Part shown: piece by piece, positions 23,890-34,351 of the stretch | How positions within the stretch are numbered: position 1 is the stretch's first letter | Layout of the letters: every line of letters starts with the position of its first letter | From: Punica granatum | Taxonomy: Eukaryota; Streptophyta; Magnoliopsida; Myrtales; Lythraceae | Reading direction: 5' to 3' | DNA: 64,000 nt | Assembly (NCBI RefSeq): GCF_007655135.1 | Contig: NW_022204040.1 | Coordinates: forward strand, 1 to 64,000 | The notes under the pieces: model-generated | The model's input: the letters and a program-made list of their open reading frames with translations, nothing else | Database searches by the model: none | Told to the model about the DNA's origin: nothing | Program-made: the position numbers and the translations under genes

Positions 23890-24070
23890 GGACAGTTACG
23901 CCTCCCTCGTCCCCGGACTCCGGAAGGGGGACATATAGAACCCTTACTGGAAGAGCAGTTGCAAGAGGTGAGATTCGAACTCAACCCCTTGTCTTACCAC
24001 CGGGCAGTCGGGCCTCAGTGGTCTATACGATTATTCATTCAAAGGGCCAAACATGTAGTCCGGAGGAAAT
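23890..24070 (-). mobile_element. tRNA-derived SINE-like sequence
   Basis: On the minus strand GGTGGTAAGACAAGGGG is followed by GAGTTCGAATCTCACC, which fits a Pol III B box, with an A-box-like stretch upstream (GACCACTGAGG). There is no tRNA cloverleaf. Ends are approximate and no target duplication was found. Confidence 0.4.
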
Positions 24071-25052
24071 CTCAGCCGTTAACGCCTCTAATCTCATGGC
24101 CTACTCTAATTCTAATAGGCTCTCTACACGGATTATTAGTTAAAATAGTTATTTTTTATGGATTTTTAAAAATTAATTGGAAGAAATGCTCGAGTTTTTT
24201 AGACACCATGCTGCAGTACGAGACATGATCAGTTATCCTACTGAAGCTAGGAATTCGGACACTCACTTTATCCAATTCCTAGAATGGTTCAAACCGCTTC
24301 AGGAATGGGAATCGCTCTTCACCATAATTGAATTTTTCTTTTAGTTATATATATTCTTATATTGAAACCTTTCAAATATTAGTGCATATAATGACAAATA
24401 TGGATGAATTATAGTACCAAATATGGATGAAGAAAATGATATTACTTAGAAAACATATTACATTTTCTTAAATATCAAATTATAAAAAATTGTAATAGAT
24501 GACTTCCTTGTATTTTGTAAAAAAAAAAAAAAAGAAGTACAAATCATCTATCATCATAAATTGTTCTTGCAAATTCTTACCTTTTAAAATTTATAAATAC
24601 ATTTATATTTTACTATTTTTAAAGTGTTCAATATTTAAATATATTTATTGCATATTAATAGATTTTTCTTTTAGTTACTAATTATGTCAAAATTATTTTA
24701 TAGATATATTATTTTAAGAAATTATACTTTTTCTAAATAAATTTTGAAATTATATTTTTTTAAAATAAAAATTGTACTTGTATAATAAAATTTTTTGAGT
24801 CCGCTAACAATTTCGTCCTCCAATTATTATATTGCCACCACTTAAGTATCTCAATTAAATTAGCCAATGATTTCACCCTCCAATTCCAATTCCAATTCCG
24901 TCTAATATTCAGGTCTGACCGTTACTTGCTTCGACAGATATCTGACATGGACACTGACTAGGCACTCAGGGCGTCAAATGTATTATTTTTTAACGTTATT
25001 GGCCATAACAATGTTGTTTTAGCCAAGAAATTATTTAAAAAAAACAGTTTTT
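24071..25052. other. AT-rich intergenic, no gene seen
   Basis: Long A/T stretches with only short random frames. A short (TTCCAA)n-like run occurs near 24880-24900. Confidence 0.5.
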
Positions 25053-25059
25053 TTACATC

Positions 25060-25206
25060 GATAGGAAGGAGACCAGAAGGGGGCTTCGCCGACTGGCAAC
25101 CTCCCCCTTGGGCGAGGCCGGTGGGGGCATCACCTATCATCGACGACCTCGCCCGAGGGGGAGGTGGCTGACCGGGGGAGCCCCCTGCCAGTCTCCTTCC
25201 TCTCAA
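25060..25206. repeat. GC-rich imperfect hairpin
   Basis: The left arm (AGGAAGGAGAC...CTCCCCCTTGGGCGAGG) and the inverse of the right arm (AGGAAGGAGAC...CTCCCCCTCGGGCGAGG) match over nearly 60 bp around a loop of about 30 bp. A longer relative lies at 48265-48545. It stands out against AT-rich flanks. Confidence 0.7.
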
Positions 25207-25527
25207 AGTATAAAAAGATAAATTAGTTTTTTTTTAAATAACAAAACGACGTCCATGTTAGATTTTTGTCGAGCCAAGTGACGACATGACCTATGTGTTT
25301 GACTTTAAGATTTTCTTGCTATACATGGTCTATCATAATTTTTTTTTATCTTTTTAAATTTTCTAAAAATATAACTATTATTCATAATTTTTTTATATAT
25401 GTAAATTTTTTAATAAATAAAATAATTATTAGTAAAGAAAAATGCGTAGACATGAAAGAAAAAAGGGTCACTCAGAGAGAAAAAATAGTTCCAGCCAAAA
25501 AGAATGAAAGAAAAGAGGGGGGAGAGG

Positions 25528-27292
25528 TGTTGGGAATTGGTGTATGCCCTAGATGCAATCTATCATCAGTTCTGTAATATGACATGTATTTCATTATATT
25601 ACGAGGCATATCTGTTATTGTGTAAATTGCGCTAAATATGATTTTACACAATAATGTCCTTGGAATAGTAGGTTCAATAGGCATCAAGTGTGACTTGATT
25701 GTGAGATCCTATAATTACTGAACATTATTCCTAAATGTCCATAGTCAAAGTATTATCGTTAATTAGGACAACGATAATACGGTTAGATTAGTGTAAGTGT
25801 TGATTGATGATCAAATCTCATAGGTCATGGATATGGAGATATCAAATCACACCACATGTATACATTAAGAGTAATGTGTTTAGGACTGATCCGCCATGAG
25901 ATTGCTACATGGGTTGTTACGTGACTGTCATTAGCATATCTCAAAGTGACTATAGTGTAATGGTCCTTTGACTTGAGGTCACCATAGATTCCTACATGTA
26001 ATGTCATATACTTTGATACTGTCAAACGCCACTGTAACAGGATGGTTATAAAGACAGTTATTGGGTATACCACAGAGCATGGAGAGGAATGTGAGTGATC
26101 AAGATAGGATTTGTCCCTCCTACGAAACGGGAGCGATATCTCACGGCCACTTGGTGGTTAAGTCTAAAAGTGTATGCATACCCAAATGAGTCGATATAAT
26201 GATATCGAGCTCATTTGTTCTGATAGACTTACCCGGTAAACCAAGAAAAAGAGATATTGAGCCATACAAGGATGTCATCGACCATGCCTTGGGCTCAATA
26301 GAGATATAGAGGACAAAGGGATTATATTACACGGTAATGGAGGTCACAAGGTTCGTCGAGAAATTGACTTTCCGATTACTTGAGTAACAGTGATGCATTG
26401 CTAGATGCCACTCACTGTTTGTAATATTGAAATAGAGATTTTGATATTACTGTCAACGTAATTGGGAACCTACAGGGTCACACACTACGACTAAATTGAC
26501 GAGATATTTTGAAACAATAAAATCATCTAATAAAGATTAGATGATTTATGGTGCGACTAATTAATCGGATATTTAATGAGATTAAATTTGTCGATTAATT
26601 AGACTCGATTTATTAGATTAAATGGACCAAATTGATGCAAGATTAATACGGTGACACATGGGCCATACATATGTCTACATTTATACATACACATGGGCTA
26701 ATTAAATGATGCCATTTACCTAGACACATGGGCCATACATATGTCTACATTTATACATACACATGGGCTAATTAAATGATGCCATTTACCTAGACACATG
26801 TCATGTAGGGAGCCCATGTAATTCTAATCCCACATCGGTGGGATTTGAATTTTCTTCCCTTCCTGTTTGTTATATAAAGGGTACAGAATATATATATAGA
26901 TATATAGATGAGATATATATGTATGCATGTGTTTGTGTACGTTTACATACACAAATATATAAGATATACATGTATGTATATAAATGGGCATAATTGAGTT
27001 GAATTGTTCAACTCATTAGGTCCAATTAAGTCTAATAAATTTCGAGAGTCGCACCAGTGTTTCTTTCGAGTGTTGGTCGCTAGCACCGCCGATCTCGAAG
27101 ACTCGTCGACAAAGTCGGTGTGGATTCCAGTAGAGGCGTCACGCGTGGGACGCTCGGTCGACAACTTTAAATATTCCAGGTACGTTTTTATTTACTCTTA
27201 TTCTTCTAGTAGGTCTTGGAATTAGTTTCACGGGTAGGAAATTTTGAATTTCTGTTCCTTTTTCGCTTCCGTTGCGCCCCGTGGAACTAGCA
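25528..27292 (+). repeat. 5' LTR of copia element
   Basis: Begins TG and ends CA. A TATA-like TTATATAAAGGG lies near 26868-26880 and is a likely promoter for the element transcript. It differs from the 3' LTR by about five bases, all length changes in short runs. Confidence 0.95.
26653..26792 (+). repeat. Two 70-bp tandem units inside the LTR
   Basis: The unit starting GACACATGGGCCATACATAT occurs twice in direct succession (26653-26722, 26723-26792). The same duplication is in the 3' LTR (about 33085-33224), so it predates this insertion. Confidence 0.9.
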
Positions 27293-27294
27293 AT

Positions 27295-27306
27295 TGGTAT
27301 CAGAGC
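27295..27306 (+). other. Primer binding site (initiator Met-tRNA)
   Basis: TGGTATCAGAGC begins two bases after the 5' LTR; it is complementary to the 3' end of plant initiator methionine tRNA. Confidence 0.9.
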
Positions 27307-27993
27307 CTAGCTAGTTAGAATCTGAGTAGATAATAGCATAAAATATGATTTTATGCTTGGTACTCGTGTGATTATGTTTGATATTTGCGGTGCATGACTG
27401 TTAGACATGGACAATGTCCTAGTTGTGTTAGTATAATAGTTATACGTGTGGACTATTATGTAATAGTTACATAATAGTGTATAGTGAGATCGATTAAATG
27501 TTAATCAAATCCCTCAAAATATTAAGTCCATATCCTTCCACCGTGTAACGCTCGTCAAGACCAAGATCGATGAGTGTGTAGACCTTGCCTTCGCAGGATG
27601 CCCTTATCTATCCTAGTAAGACGTTGTGTTTACCAGTGGGTCGGACTTAACTGAGCAAGCCTAATAGGATTAGGAGTTCAGAGGCATGTAGTTGGGCATC
27701 GATCTATAAGATAGATTTGAATAAGGAGTTATTCACCCAACTAATCAAGAGTTGCATGTGATGCAATTGGGAAAGTGAGTTCCCTACCTAAATAGCCAGT
27801 TCTGGGTGAATCAGCCCTCGCTGACTCAGAGCTTGGTGAGATATGGATCTTGAGCTACTATGAGAATGATATTCTCTGAATCAATGTTGAGGGTCATTGA
27901 TTTGATATAAATAGTGGGAGCAATATTTATAAAGTCCTCATTAAATATTGTTGTGTCATAATACTTATTTTGTATATTTCTATGGTAGTTACC

Positions 27994-29048
27994 ATGGCAG
28001 GGAGCACTTCTAGTACTTTCTGTTTGCGATCCGTCCTTGATAAGGACAAACTGTCAGGGAATAATTTCCTTGGTTGGTATCGAAACTTGAGAATTGTTCT
28101 CACCCAAGAAAAGAAGCTATATGTCTTAGAGCAACCTCTTCTTGCGCCACCGCCTGACGATGCCCCCCAAGCTGAGAAAGATGCTTATAGTAAGCATCAT
28201 GATGATGCCGTAAACGTCGGATGTCTCATGTTAGTCACCATGGACTCGGAGCTTCAGAAGCAACACGAGAACATGAAGGCGTACGATATGATCGTGCATC
28301 TCAGGCAGCTCTATCAAGAGCAGGCCCGACATGAGAGATTCGAGATCTCTAAAGCACTTTTTCAGGCAAGGTTGATTGAGGGTAGCCCGGTGGGTCTTCA
28401 TGTACTCAAGATGATTGGGTACGTTGAGACTCTGGGAAGACTGGGATTTCCTCTTGGTCAAGAGTTGGCCACAGATTTAGTCCTACAGTCGCTGCCCAGC
28501 AGTTATAGTCAGTTCATTATGAGCTATAATATGAATGACTACAATAAACCATTGCCTGAACTGCTTAGCATGTTGAGAACAGCTGAGCATGATATCAGCA
28601 AGGGGACGTCCGTTCTAATGGTCCAAGGGACCAAAAGAAAGGGCAAGAGCAAGAGTAAAGGCAAGAAGGCTAAAGGTGCATCCAATTTTGACTTGGGTGC
28701 GTTGAAGCCTAAAGCCAAGGTGGCGAAGAATGATTACTGCTTCCATTGTGGCAACACTGGACATTGGAAGCGGAATTGTAAGATATACCTGGAAGAGTTG
28801 AAGAAGAAGAAGGGAAGTGAGACTTCCACTTCAGGTATCCATGTTATAGAGATTAATGTATCTACTACTTCTACATCTTGGGTATTAGATACCGGATGTG
28901 GTGCTCATATTTGTGGAAATATGCAGGACCTAAAGGACAGTAGATCGTTGACAAAGGGCGAGGTGGACCTACGAGTTGGAAATGGAGCAAGAGTTGCTAC
29001 ATTAACTGTAGGGACTTATCACCTAGTTTGCCTACTGGGCTTGTATTA
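27994..29048 (+). CDS. gag: copia gag and start of protease
   Basis: The likely start is the ATG in ACCATGGCAGG at 27994; another in-frame ATG is at 27982. The N-terminal part is a copia gag (KLSGNNFLGWYRNLR...). A basic Lys/Gly stretch is followed by the CCHC zinc knuckle CFHCGNTGHWKRNC (about 28738-28781), which binds RNA. The protease begins at VLDTGCGAHICG, with the DTG motif where many copia elements have DSG. The frame ends at 29047-29049, just after the protease motif GTYHL, because one base is missing near 29027-29030. Confidence 0.88.
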
Positions 29049-30392
29049 GATCTTAACGACTGTTATTATGTACCTGCTATTAGTAGAAACATAATATCTG
29101 TTTCTTGTTTGGACAAGAAGGGATTTTGTTTCACTATAAAGAACAAGTGTTGTTCTATGTACATGAATGATGTATATTATGGCAGTGCACATTTAAGTAA
29201 TGGTCTGTATGTTCTTGATCTAGATACGCCTATTTATAATGTGGAAACCAAACGGCTCAAATCTAATGATTCGAACCCGACTTACCTCTGGCATTGTCGT
29301 TTAGGCCATATTAGCGAGAATCGCATCTCTAGACTCCATAAGGATGGATTACTGGACTCGTTTGATTTAGAATCGATCGAGACATGCGAACCTTGCTTAA
29401 TGGGGAAAATGACTAAGGCCCCTTTTACCGGAAAAGGTGAGCGAGCTAGTGATCTTTTGGCTCTCATACATACCGATGTATGTGGACCAGTGAACAAGCT
29501 TGCTAGAGGTGGGTATCTCTACTTTATTACATTTACTGATGATTTCAGTAGATTTGGATATGTGTTTTTGATGAAACACAAATCTGAATCCTTTGAAAAG
29601 TTCAAAGAATTTAAGAATGAAGTGGAGAATCAGTTGGGTAAGAGCATTAAAGTTCTTCGATCAGATCGAGGAGGTGAATATTTGAGCTATGAGTTCGCTG
29701 ACTATCTTAAACAGTGTGGGATTTTATCTCAACTGACTCCACCTGGAACACCACAATGGAATGGTGTAGCTGAGAGGAGGAATCGAACTTTATTAGATAT
29801 GGTTCGATCTTTGATGAGTCATGCAAACTTACCTGACTCCTTCTGGGGATATGCTCTACAGACAGCTGCTCTCATATTAAACAATGCTCCGTCGAAATCA
29901 GTTGAAAGGACACCATATGAGATGTGGTATGGGAAACGTCCCAAGATGTCTTTTCTAAAGATATGGGGTTGCGAAGCTTATGTGAAGAGATTGTCTTCGG
30001 ATAAGCTTGGCCCTAAATCGGACAAATGTTACTTCGTGGGGTATCCTAAGGAAACTCGAGGATACTATTTCTATAATCCCATCGAGGGCAAAGTGTTTGT
30101 CGCTCGAACTGCGGTATTCCTTGAGAAAGAGTTTCTCTTCAAAGGAACTAGTGGGAGGAAATTAGAACTTGGGGAAGTTCTACCACAAAATGACATTGAC
30201 CAATCGACGGGCAATGTTGCAGAACAAGTATCACAAGTTGTTGTGGCACAATCTTCTACACAGGTGACACAGGAGCCTCGTAGGTCTAGTAGGATACGTC
30301 ATGAGCCCGAGAGATATGGATTTCTCGTGACTCAAGACAATGACGTATTGCTCATAGATAATGATGAGCCTACAACCTATTGGAAGCCGTAA
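29028..30392 (+). CDS. pol: copia protease end and integrase
   Basis: Continuation of the polyprotein in the next frame; not an independent gene, and the first codon is not a real start. It contains the HHCC-type N-terminus (HCRLGHIS...CEPCLMGK), the DDE catalytic core (HTDVCGP, FTDDFSR, SDRGGEYLS...WNGVAERRNRTLLD) and the C-terminal RRSSRIRHEPERYGF segment. It ends at a stop at 30390-30392 after a second one-base loss near 30380. Confidence 0.88.
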   Translation: MPTGLVLDLNDCYYVPAISRNIISVSCLDKKGFCFTIKNKCCSMYMNDVYYGSAHLSNGLYVLDLDTPIYNVETKRLKSNDSNPTYLWHCRLGHISENRISRLHKDGLLDSFDLESIETCEPCLMGKMTKAPFTGKGERASDLLALIHTDVCGPVNKLARGGYLYFITFTDDFSRFGYVFLMKHKSESFEKFKEFKNEVENQLGKSIKVLRSDRGGEYLSYEFADYLKQCGILSQLTPPGTPQWNGVAERRNRTLLDMVRSLMSHANLPDSFWGYALQTAALILNNAPSKSVERTPYEMWYGKRPKMSFLKIWGCEAYVKRLSSDKLGPKSDKCYFVGYPKETRGYYFYNPIEGKVFVARTAVFLEKEFLFKGTSGRKLELGEVLPQNDIDQSTGNVAEQVSQVVVAQSSTQVTQEPRRSSRIRHEPERYGFLVTQDNDVLLIDNDEPTTYWKP

Positions 30393-31945
30393 TAGGCCCA
30401 GACTCTGAGAAATGGCTGGAGGCCATGAGATCTGAGATGGAGTCCATGTACACTAACCAAGTATGGACTTTGGTTGATCCACCTGAAGGGGCAAAACCCA
30501 TTGGGTGTAAGTGGGTCTTCAAGAAGAAGACTGACATGGACGGTAATGTGATTACCTTTAAGGGCCGACTTGTGGCAAAAGGTTTCAGACAAGTTCATGG
30601 TGTTGACTATGACGAAACCTTTTCCCCGGTAGCTATGCTTAAATCCATCAGGATCTTACTTGCAATTGCAGCTTATTATGATTATGAGATCTGGCAAATG
30701 GATGTCAAAACTGCTTTCCTGAACGGGAAGCTCCTCGAGGATGTGTTTATGACACAACCTGAGGGTTTTGTCGATCCACATTGTGCCGGAAAGGTTTGTA
30801 AGCTACAACGGTCTATTTATGGACTGAAGCAAGCTTCTAGGAGCTGGAATCTTCGTTTTGATGATGCAATCAAAGAGTTTGGCTTCATCAAGAATGAAGA
30901 TGAACCCTGTGTTTACAAGAAGGTTAGTGGGAGCATAGTAATCTTCCTGGTGTTATATGTAGATGACATACTTCTGATCGGGAATGACATTCCTTCCTTA
31001 CAGTCTGTGAAGACTTGGTTGGGAAGGTGTTTCTCTATGAAGGACTTAGGCGAAGCTACCTACGTGCTAGGTATCAGGATCTATAGAGATAGATCCAGGA
31101 GACTGCTTGGCTTAAGTCAGAGTGCATACATAGATAAAGTGCTTCGGCGATTTAGCATGCAGGATTCTAAGAAAGGGTCGCTGCCTATGTTACATGGCAT
31201 AAGCCTTTCGAAGGCTCAGTGTCCTTCTACTCGAGAGGAGAGGGACCGCATGAATAGGATTCCATATGCGTCAGCTATTGGATCCATCATGTATGCTATG
31301 TTATGCACTCGATCAGATGTCTCGTATGCTTTGAGTATGACGAGTCGATACCAATCAGATCCAGGTGAAAGACACTGGATTGCAGTAAAGAACATCCTTA
31401 AGTACTTACGAAGGACTAAGGAGATGTTTTTGGTATATGGAGGCGAAGAAGAGCTCGTTGTAAGAGGTTACACCGATGCTAGCTTCCAGACCGATAAGGA
31501 CGACAGTAGATCGCAGTCAGGGTATGTGTTCTGCCTGAATGGAGGTGCTGTGAGTTGGAAGAGTTCCAAACAGGAGACAGTAGCCGACTCTACCACAGAG
31601 GCCGAGTATATTGCTGCCTCTAACGCTGCAAAAGAGGCCGTTTGGATTAAGAAGTTCATACAAGAACTTGCTGTGGTTCCTAGCATCGTAGACCCAGTGG
31701 ATCTCTATTGTGACAACAATGGAGCCATTGCGCAAGCTAAGGAACCCAGGTCTCACCAACGATCCAAACATATACTCAGGCGCTTCCATCTCATTCGCGA
31801 GATCATCGACAGAGGAGATGTGAAGATATGCAGAATACCAACAGATGAGAATCTCGCAGATCCACTTACGAAGCCTCTTGTGCAGCGCAAGCACGAGGCT
31901 CACACTAGATCTATTGGCATTAGACAGATGCCAGATTGGCTCTAG
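30380..31945 (+). CDS. pol: copia reverse transcriptase and RNase H
   Basis: Third frame of the same polyprotein. Reverse transcriptase shows WVFKKKTDMDG, QMDVKTAFLNG, PEGF, IYGLKQASR and the catalytic YVDDILLIG (about 30956-30982). RNase H shows GYTDASFQTD, ADSTTEAEYIA and LYCDNNGAI. The genuine stop TAG is at 31943-31945, 5 bases before the polypurine tract. The catalytic residues seem intact, so the copy may have been active very recently. Confidence 0.9.
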   Translation: MEAVIGPDSEKWLEAMRSEMESMYTNQVWTLVDPPEGAKPIGCKWVFKKKTDMDGNVITFKGRLVAKGFRQVHGVDYDETFSPVAMLKSIRILLAIAAYYDYEIWQMDVKTAFLNGKLLEDVFMTQPEGFVDPHCAGKVCKLQRSIYGLKQASRSWNLRFDDAIKEFGFIKNEDEPCVYKKVSGSIVIFLVLYVDDILLIGNDIPSLQSVKTWLGRCFSMKDLGEATYVLGIRIYRDRSRRLLGLSQSAYIDKVLRRFSMQDSKKGSLPMLHGISLSKAQCPSTREERDRMNRIPYASAIGSIMYAMLCTRSDVSYALSMTSRYQSDPGERHWIAVKNILKYLRRTKEMFLVYGGEEELVVRGYTDASFQTDKDDSRSQSGYVFCLNGGAVSWKSSKQETVADSTTEAEYIAASNAAKEAVWIKKFIQELAVVPSIVDPVDLYCDNNGAIAQAKEPRSHQRSKHILRRFHLIREIIDRGDVKICRIPTDENLADPLTKPLVQRKHEAHTRSIGIRQMPDWL

Positions 31946-31950
31946 TGCAA

Positions 31951-31959
31951 GTGGGAGAT
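31951..31959 (+). other. Polypurine tract of copia element
   Basis: GTGGGAGAT immediately before the TG of the 3' LTR; primes plus-strand synthesis. Confidence 0.8.
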
Positions 31960-33719
31960 TGTTGGGAATTGGTGTATGCCCTAGATGCAATCTATCATCA
32001 GTTCTGTAATATGACATGTATTTCATTATATTACGAGGCATATCTGTTATTGTGTAAATTGCGCTAAATATGATTTTACACAATAATGTCCTTGGAATAG
32101 TAGGTTCAATAGGCATCAAGTGTGACTTGATTGTGAGATCCTATAATTACTGAACATTATTCCTAAATGTCCATAGTCAAAGTATTATCGTTAATTAGGA
32201 CAACGATAATACGGTTAGATTAGTGTAAGTGTTGATTGATGATCAAATCTCATAGGTCATGGATATGGAGATATCAAATCACACCACATGTATACATTAA
32301 GAGTAATGTGTTTAGGACTGATCCGCCATGAGATTGCTACATGGGTTGTTACGTGACTGTCATTAGCATATCTCAAAGTGACTATAGTGTAATGGTCCTT
32401 TGACTTGAGGTCACCATAGATTCCTACATGTAATGTCATATACTTTGATACTGTCAAACGCCACTGTAACAGGATGGTTATAAAGACAGTTATTGGGTAT
32501 ACCACAGAGCATGGAGAGGAATGTGAGTGATCAAGATAGGATTTGTCCCTCCTACGAAACGGGAGCGATATCTCACGGCCACTTGGTGGTTAAGTCTAAA
32601 AGTGTATGCATACCCAAATGAGTCGATATAATGATATCGAGCTCATTTGTTCTGATAGACTTACCCGGTAAACCAAGAAAAAGAGATATTGAGCCATACA
32701 AGGATGTCATCGACCATGCCTTGGGCTCAATAGAGATATAGAGGACAAAGGGATTATATTACACGGTAATGGAGGTCACAAGGTTCGTCGAGAAATTGAC
32801 TTTCCGATTACTTGAGTAACAGTGATGCATTGCTAGATGCCACTCACTGTTTGTAATATTGAAATAGAGATTTTGATATTACTGTCAACGTAATTGGGAA
32901 CCTACAGGGTCACACACTACGACTAAATTGACGAGATATTTTGAAACAATAAAATCATCTAATAAAGATTAGATGATTTATGGTGCGACTAATTAATCGG
33001 ATATTTAATGAGATTAAATTTGTCGATTAATTAGACTCGATTTATTAGATTAAATGGACCAAATTGATGCAAGATTAATACGGTGACACATGGGCCATAC
33101 ATATGTCTACATTTATACATACACATGGGCTAATTAAATGATGCCATTTACCTAGACACATGGGCCATACATATGTCTACATTTATACATACACATGGGC
33201 TAATTAAATGATGCCATTTACCTAGACACATGTCATGTAGGGAGCCCATGTAATTCTAATCCCACATCGGTGGATTTGAATTTTCTTCCCTTCCTGTTTG
33301 TTATATAAAGGTACAGAATATATATAGATATATAGATGAGATATATATGTATGCATGTGTTTGTGTACGTTTACATACACAAATATATAGATATACATGT
33401 ATGTATATAAATGGGCATAATTGAGTTGAATTGTTCAACTCATTAGGTCCAATTAAGTCTAATAAATTTCGAGAGTCGCACCAGTGTTTCTTTCGAGTGT
33501 TGGTCGCTAGCACCGCCGATCTCGAAGACTCGTCGACAAAGTCGGTGTGGATTCCAGTAGAGGCGTCACGCGTGGGACGCTCGGTCGACAACTTTAAATA
33601 TTCCAGGTACGTTTTTATTTACTCTTATTCTTCTAGTAGGTCTTGGAATTAGTTTCACGGGTAGGAAATTTTGAATTTCTGTTCCTTTTTCGCTTCCGTT
33701 GCGCCCCGTGGAACTAGCA
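31960..33719 (+). repeat. 3' LTR of copia element
   Basis: A 1760-bp direct repeat of 25528-27292. Differences are one G fewer at two sites near 33270 and 33311, one TA dinucleotide fewer near 33322, and one A fewer near 33390. Confidence 0.95.
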
Positions 33720-33724
33720 AGAGG

Positions 33725-34351
33725 AAGATAGGGAGAAAAAAAGAGCTTAAGATGGAAAAAAAATAATAATAATAAGTGAATTACTGATTCATTCTTTCAT
33801 CTAGTGGCTCTCATTTTTTGTTTTATTTCGTTACGACAATTCTGGAAAGTGAATGTTAAACCATAAAACCTTCTCTAATGTAAATAATATATAAATATAG
33901 ATAATATATAGATAATACATTGTTTTCGTCCAATTGACATGTTACATGTGTTCCTCGACTTAACTTAATCATCATGGTTATTGATCCGTTCATTATCCTA
34001 TGATTCTAGCCTATACATATGCGTTGCCTTCCATTTAGTTTACTATAAATTTAAGTGAAACTCTCTCTAAAGTGTGAATTTACATTGAAATGCAAGTAAC
34101 TTATATGATTCATGAGTAAATTACTTGGAATCTAAGTAATTTACTTTCAAGTAATTTTTTCTTAAAGTACATGTAAGTTATCCAAAATATTAATAGTCAC
34201 TTAATGCGGCAATTTACATAATTTATTTAATTGTATGATTAATAATTCAAAGTGATTGCACCATAATAATTCCCGAAATTAAAGCATCTTTTGAGTAGCA
34301 ATCACAACAATATTATTAGTTGTAAAGATCCACTGGTTTCACTTTTCTGAA
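33725..34351. other. Intergenic, paralogue of 48880-49550
   Basis: No gene. With 25240-25527 it forms one copy of a duplicated segment whose uninterrupted second copy lies at about 48590-49550. A deletion of about 60 bp just 3' of the GLO-2 stop distinguishes it from the GLO-4 flank. The first part (gaattactgattcattc region) also resembles the Helitron interior at 57180-57300. Confidence 0.65.

Larger units (their letters stand above)
25528..33719 (+). mobile_element. Ty1/copia LTR retrotransposon, recent insertion
   Basis: An 8.19-kb element bounded by a perfect AGAGG target duplication (25523-25527 and 33720-33724). LTRs of 1765 and 1760 bp begin TGTTGGGAATTGG and end CTAGCA. The primer site TGGTATCAGAGC (27295-27306) follows the 5' LTR, and a polypurine tract GTGGGAGAT precedes the 3' LTR. 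Domain order gag - protease - integrase - reverse transcriptase - RNase H identifies copia; the gag style suggests the Tork/Angela group, not certain. The coding region is split into three frames by two single-base losses. The uninterrupted target is present at about 48850-48876. Confidence 0.95.

Noticed and set aside
23890..24070. tRNA gene
   Set aside because: A B-box-like motif is present but no complete cloverleaf or anticodon arm; kept as SINE-like.
25825..26073. Frames repeated in both LTRs as small genes
   Set aside because: They are copied because the LTRs are copied; no codon signal or domain.
29020..29050. Programmed ribosomal frameshift between gag and integrase
   Set aside because: No slippery heptamer, plant copia elements normally use a single frame, and a second equal break occurs at 30380. 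Single-base loss is simpler.
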